The notes under the pieces: model-generated
Told to the model about the DNA's origin: nothing
Databases searched by the model: none
Seen by the model: only the letters and a program-made list of their open reading frames with translations
NCBI GenBank assembly: GCA_030762935.1
Contig: CM060883.1
Location: 51,606,001 to 51,670,000, forward strand
Length of the DNA: 64,000 nt
Origin: Hymenopus coronatus
Lineage: Eukaryota > Arthropoda > Insecta > Mantodea > Hymenopodidae
Direction: 5' to 3'
Program-made: the position numbers and the translations under genes
Shown here: in pieces, positions 59,539 to 64,000 of the stretch
Layout: every line of letters begins with the position of its first letter
How positions within the stretch are numbered: position 1 is the first letter of the stretch

Positions 59539-60983
59539 AAAAATTATTGCACTACATGTTTCAGTTCAAAACACTGCCTTAAGAAAAGACATTGTGAAAA
59601 ATGCAAGGCAAGTTATTTAACAGTGTAAGCAGTGGAGATAAGAACAACATTTAAGGTTGTTCTTGCCTTATATTACAATAGCTATATTTCCTTCATGATC
59701 GAGACCTGTGGAATATAGTTATGTTTATGAGCTATTATTTGCAGTATATCCTTTAATCAGATTATCCCAATTACATATAAAATGCCTGAACAATTATTCA
59801 AAGTTCTAAATGTTGTATCTACTGTACTGAATTTGCTCTATGTAATCAGTAAGCTGTTCTGAAAATTCAAGGTTTATATTTTCATTGTTTAATATTTCCA
59901 ACATACATTGTAATCCTGAAACTATTTGGAAAAGAAAACAAATGGAGCCAAAGAAAGAGACTAAATGACAAAAGAGAGCTCGAAGGGATCACACTGCTAA
60001 ATATTTTAAAATAATTATGGATTTTTATGTCACAGTTAAATTATTTGTGATATAGCAGTGTAGCACTTAAAATATTAATTAGTATTTAGTTAAGTAATTT
60101 TGTACATGGATTATATTTTTGTAGTAATGATGATGAATTCCTAGCAGGTATGGCATTTTCCCAATAGCTCTGAAACGGCAGCCTGTCTAGTCACATTTAG
60201 GAATTAATGAGCATTCATGAAGAATTTCCTTCACTACATTAAATCAGTGTTGTTAGACCAAGTGACATTAAAGACTGTACCAATGGTGTAAAACATGATT
60301 GGTGACTGTGTACCATCATTTTATGTGCTCCACTTAAAGATCCTGAAGGGATGAGAGCATATGAAATTTCTAATCATAAACATCTGACTTTGACCAATAC
60401 CATAGCATTTTTATTGCAGATACCTTAAAGAACTATATGTAACAGTGCACATAAATATTTAGTAGGTGATGTAATATGGAAATTCCGTCAGACGTACCAA
60501 ACCATTATCTCAGAGCTGTTATGAAAATGTGCAAAGTTTAATAGCATTGTTTTGAAGGCTGAAGATATGGTTGTTTATATCTGTTGCTGAGAAAAATGGA
60601 GGTATACTAATTAGGGAACAATGCCTGATTTTTTTAATGTTCATGTTTTAAGAGTCAATATGTATGTTTCCCAAGTCAATTAACCATTATATTATTAATA
60701 TATTTATGTTCAAAACAGTCTCTTCTTTTAAAGAATCATATGTTGCTAAATTCTGTTTTATAAAGGAATTGCATATTCTTGGAGTTTTTTCATTCAAATC
60801 AACTGTATGATGAAAGTGAATCAAGTCTGTTTAACCTTTAAAGGAGACTATTTCTTTAAGAATTCCCCATAAGGAAAATACAGAGTGGCACGTAAAAACT
60901 GACCCTGAGAACTAAACTGCTCATTCTCGCCCGCCAATTGCTATCTGTTGCATAGTGCTTTGCATTAGCTTATTTGTTATATA
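59539..60983 (+). other. HLCS: HLCS 3' flank, presumably 3' UTR and beyond
   Basis: AT-rich sequence without coding frames, repeats or terminal motifs. I saw no canonical AATAAA in the first kilobase; ATTAAA variants occur at about 60238 and 60266 and could serve as poly(A) signals. The transcript end cannot be set from sequence. Confidence 0.5.
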
Positions 60984-61137
60984 CCATGTGTCCATAAAAA
61001 TACTGTCATGTTTAGAACTGGTGTTATGTCGCTTTGGATAGTTGTATTTGAGTTAAGTTGGTAACATTCAAAAGAAAAACTAAATATTTTTACTATACCG
61101 TATAGGCATTGAAATGAAAACCCCTAATATTTTTTTA

Positions 61138-62832
61138 CTATACTGTATGTACCTCATAGAGATTCACCCCCACAAGTGAAGCTGCAGACATCAAGCGACA
61201 TTCCCATTCATGCCACACACACTTCAACATATCTGCTGAAATGGAGTGGATAGCAGCAGTGATAGGAAGTTGCACTTCTTGCAGGTTTTGAGGCAATGGG
61301 GGTACATAAACACGATCCTTTATGTAACCCCATAAAAAGAAGTCGCAGACTGTCAAGTCAGGCGACCTTGATGGCCAATTATAGAAGACATCATCAGTTC
61401 TGGCATTTCCAATCCATCTTCCTGGTAGCTGCTCATTCAGATGTTCTTGAATATGCAAATGCCAGTGAGGGAGATGCTCCATCCTTTTGGAAAATAAATT
61501 ATTGCCTTCTTATTTTTCTAATTGTGGAAATAACCATTCAGTAAGCTTGTCAAGTTAAGCTGGCCATTAACAGTAGCCTCTCGAAAGAAAAATGGGCCAG
61601 ACTTGACATTTCGTACAACACAATAGACATTCACATTAGGGGAGTAGTCTCTTTCAACTTCAAAAATGACATATAGATTCTGGCTCTAAGCACTAATTAC
61701 AGTTATACCCCCGACATTGAATCCTTGCACTTGACAGTTCGAGTGGTTTTATGTAAGTTTGGCTATACTGCCTTTGTGGCATTGCCAGAGTAACTAATAA
61801 ACAACATCTGATCAGAAATGTCACTATTGTGTGTAAAGACGAATATAAACAGTGAATAATGAAACTAATTCGCTATTATTGATGCTAACTGAAAATAACA
61901 GTGATACTATAATGCATGTAACATACATAGGTATTTACGACAATATTGAACAAAATTGCAAAATAGCTTGTTACAATGAGAGATAGGTATAACAAAGTGA
62001 TTTTCACTGGTTAATGGCTTAATTCCATCCAAGTCTCCATCGTTATAATTCTTGGAAGTATCATCGCCATTGTCATTATCATTGTCATCACCAAGACATA
62101 TCATTAGAGGTTCACATTCACTGATGATTCTGTCTTAATTCCTGTGCTTTTTGTATTATTTTGTGCACATGATTCACTCTCTTCTTTCATGAAGCCACAC
62201 TCACCCTCGCCACACCTTCCACAAAAGTCTATCTACCTCTATAATTGTTAAAGTCTTATGTTCCCACACATACAAACACCAACAGCACTATCCACAATTA
62301 CAATAAATATAAATAACAATAAATAATACGTAGCTTGTATAGAACAGCTCAGCGCATGTGTTAGGAGTTCACAAAATGAGCACTGGTTGGAAATAGCCAG
62401 ATATTGCAACAGAGCAGTGTCTAGATCCGTTTCCACTGTCTGACTGACCGACCGACCAGAATGCTGTTTTGTAATTGCTTCAGAAAGTCAAACGGTTAAA
62501 GATTTTCATCTTTTTTCTGTGGGTGCACCAAATTAACTCCTAACTGTCAAGTGCAAGGATTCAGCGGCGGGGTTATAGTCGGTGTGAAACTTCAGCCACG
62601 TACTCAGGATCTTAGATACAGTGGATTTAGGAATATTTAACTGCTGACCAGCTCTATGAACAGACTTCTTAGGACTATGTACAAATGCCTCCCACATTTG
62701 TTCCACAATTCCTGCTTTGACAAATAGTCCCCCTGAATGGTCTTTCATTGATGACATAGCAGCCAAATCCACAAAATCATGGTACCACTTCAAATTGTAG
62801 TATGTGTAGGAGCTTGATGTTGAAACCTTCAC
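61138..62832 (-). pseudogene. Transposase relic of the 60984 element
   Basis: The N-terminal part, 62832-62590, has VEQMWEAFVHSPKKSVHRAG then LNIPKSTVSKIL, the SP.KS.RRAS.ELNIP.STV..IL helix-turn-helix block. After the nested insertion, about 61660-61560 gives VNVYCVVRNVKSGPFFFREA then TVNGQL (usual VNV(F/W)C.....GPFFF.E.TV.G). The C-terminal part, 61482-61138, has HIQEHLNEQLPGRWIGNA then WPSRSPDLTVCDFFLWGYIK and DRVYVPPLPQNLQEV. Frames differ between parts. Confidence 0.85.
61706..62575. mobile_element. Nested 870-bp insertion with about 38-bp TIRs
   Basis: GAATCCTTGCACTTGACAGT occurs at about 61719 on the plus strand and inverted at about 62544-62563. Outwards the arms continue as TATACCCCCGACATT and, inverted, TATAACCCCGCCGC, with TA at each edge. 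The interior has no coding frame. The arms separate the N-terminal and middle blocks of the host transposase, which shows later insertion. A MITE-like DNA element is the simplest reading. Confidence 0.75.
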
Positions 62833-63184
62833 CTAAAAGCATCCTAAACCTATACCAGACTCTGCGTACTATGATGTTCCAAAGCACACCAACTAATTCT
62901 TGTGGATTTGCCATAACTCTTTAAAACCTCTTTAATAACAACACAATTTTGAAAGCAAACATTCACATGTAACCTGCCTGCTAAATATCTAACAATGAAG
63001 CCATATCGACTAATCACAAATGTGAGTGTATGATTCCTGTAATCCCATCCATTATTGTCCTTTGTTGACATGCACAAAAGTATTTTAGTTTTTCTTTTGA
63101 ATGTCACCAATTTCATTAAATACAATTATCCATGGCAACATGGTGCCAATTTGAGTATGACAGTATTTTTATGGACACAGTGTA

Positions 63185-64000
63185 TACTTCAAATTTTAAG
63201 TCGTTTATTATCCAATTATTACATGTTTATCTATTTGTTGTTGTATCTGCTTGTGGTGGGTAACAATTCATGCATAATTGGCAGGCAAGCGAGCAGTCTG
63301 CACTTGGGGCCAATTTTTTGTGTGGCAGTATAGTGCTAACCATTTCACAGTTAATCTGCCAATGCATTAAAAGAAAAGTATTGGTAGTGCAATACCCTCT
63401 TCCACTGTTACCATCACTTTTTCAGATGAATCACTAGATTCTAAAACCTGAGATTCACAGTACAGCATTTTGTAGTAATGCACTGAGCAGCAGTACCTTG
63501 AAAGAAAGTGGATCAATGAAGTAGTTCTTAATTAATGCTAAAACATTCAGTCAAGGGATAATCAGCTCTCTTGCTTATTAGATGTATATCACAACATACA
63601 AACTCTGAAATTTCTTTAACAGGTTCAATTAATAACATTCTTACCAAACATATAGACTTATGGCAAATGCATGTCAGATAAGATGTGTGCTTCAGATTGA
63701 CCAACTGAGAATTGTTATGATTTCACTCCCGAAACCAGAGATAATTGTTTTACTAGCCAAAAACTTAAGTATCTTAATGATTCATATGTCCAGCATAATC
63801 CTGAAGGAGCAAGGAACACATCAGAGAGACACTTGGCCAAAGTAATTTTATACACCCATCTCACTTATTTGCGAGCTTGCTTATATACAACAAAATAATG
63901 CCATTAGCAACTGCATCATCTGCTATGAGCGCCAAAAATAGCAATAAATCAATGCTGCCAACCTATGAAATTGTTGCTAAAACGAAAATCTGCCAATTTT
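63185..64000. other. No feature recognised
   Basis: AT-rich flanking sequence. Short frames only; no splice-bounded exon, terminal repeat or RNA gene is visible. Confidence 0.5.

Larger units (their letters stand above)
60984..63182 (-). mobile_element. Tc1/mariner-superfamily element (DUF4817-type transposase), 2.2 kb
   Basis: Both ends carry GTGTCCATAAAAATACTGTC in inverted orientation (left from 60988, right ending 63178) and are flanked by TA at 60982-60983 and 63183-63184. Pieces of one transposase run on the minus strand from right to left. A nested insertion of about 870 bp (61706-62575) splits it, leaving about 1.3 kb of original element. It lies about 1.4 kb past the HLCS stop codon. 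Confidence 0.88.

Overview
This window is eukaryotic nuclear DNA from an arthropod, most likely an insect. It is AT-rich, its coding exons are short with GT/AG borders, its introns are 1 to 14 kb long, and it is full of mariner/Tc1 transposons, LINE remnants and tRNA-derived SINEs. There is no sign of bacterial operon structure. The species cannot be named from sequence alone.

One host gene explains essentially all the convincing coding sequence: holocarboxylase synthetase (biotin--protein ligase, HLCS) on the plus strand. Nine exons run from 1693 to the stop codon at 59536-59538. They join with consistent reading frame at all eight introns (phases 2,2,2,0,0,0,1,2) and give 817 codons ending in the typical C-terminal cap. 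The first exon seen starts in mid-codon after an acceptor site, so the start codon and the promoter probably lie upstream of the window. The protein has a low-complexity N-terminal part (exons 1-2), a glutamine-amidotransferase-like BPL_N region (exons 2-5), the biotin ligase core (exons 6-8) and the C-terminal cap (exon 9). The ATP/biotin loop is an unusual GTGRSNN instead of the usual G(R/K)GRxG.

Between exons, most of the recognisable sequence is mobile DNA. Dated by their terminal inverted repeats and TA target sites, the clearest elements are: a 731-bp deleted mariner (2225-2955), a 1272-bp mariner with frameshifted transposase (27041-28312), a mariner relic split by a later insertion (53979-56050), a 1475-bp Tc1 element (57433-58907) and, downstream of the gene, a 2.2-kb Tc1/mariner-superfamily element with its own nested insertion (60984-63182). 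Transposase fragments lie at 8.9, 34.5 and 38.4 kb; LINE fragments at 31.9, 41.5, 43.4 and 45.6 kb. At least four tRNA-derived SINE families and several foldback hairpins are present.

Two items stand out. First, a repeat family of about 0.85 kb with at least nine copies here has a TCTGATGTG 5' end, subterminal inverted repeats, a 3' hairpin and a microsatellite at a fixed internal position; this architecture resembles Helentron-associated (HINE/DINE-1) elements. Second, a partial second copy of HLCS exon 4, about 88% identical, lies 2.7 kb downstream of the true exon, just beyond a mariner. No novel multi-gene system was found.
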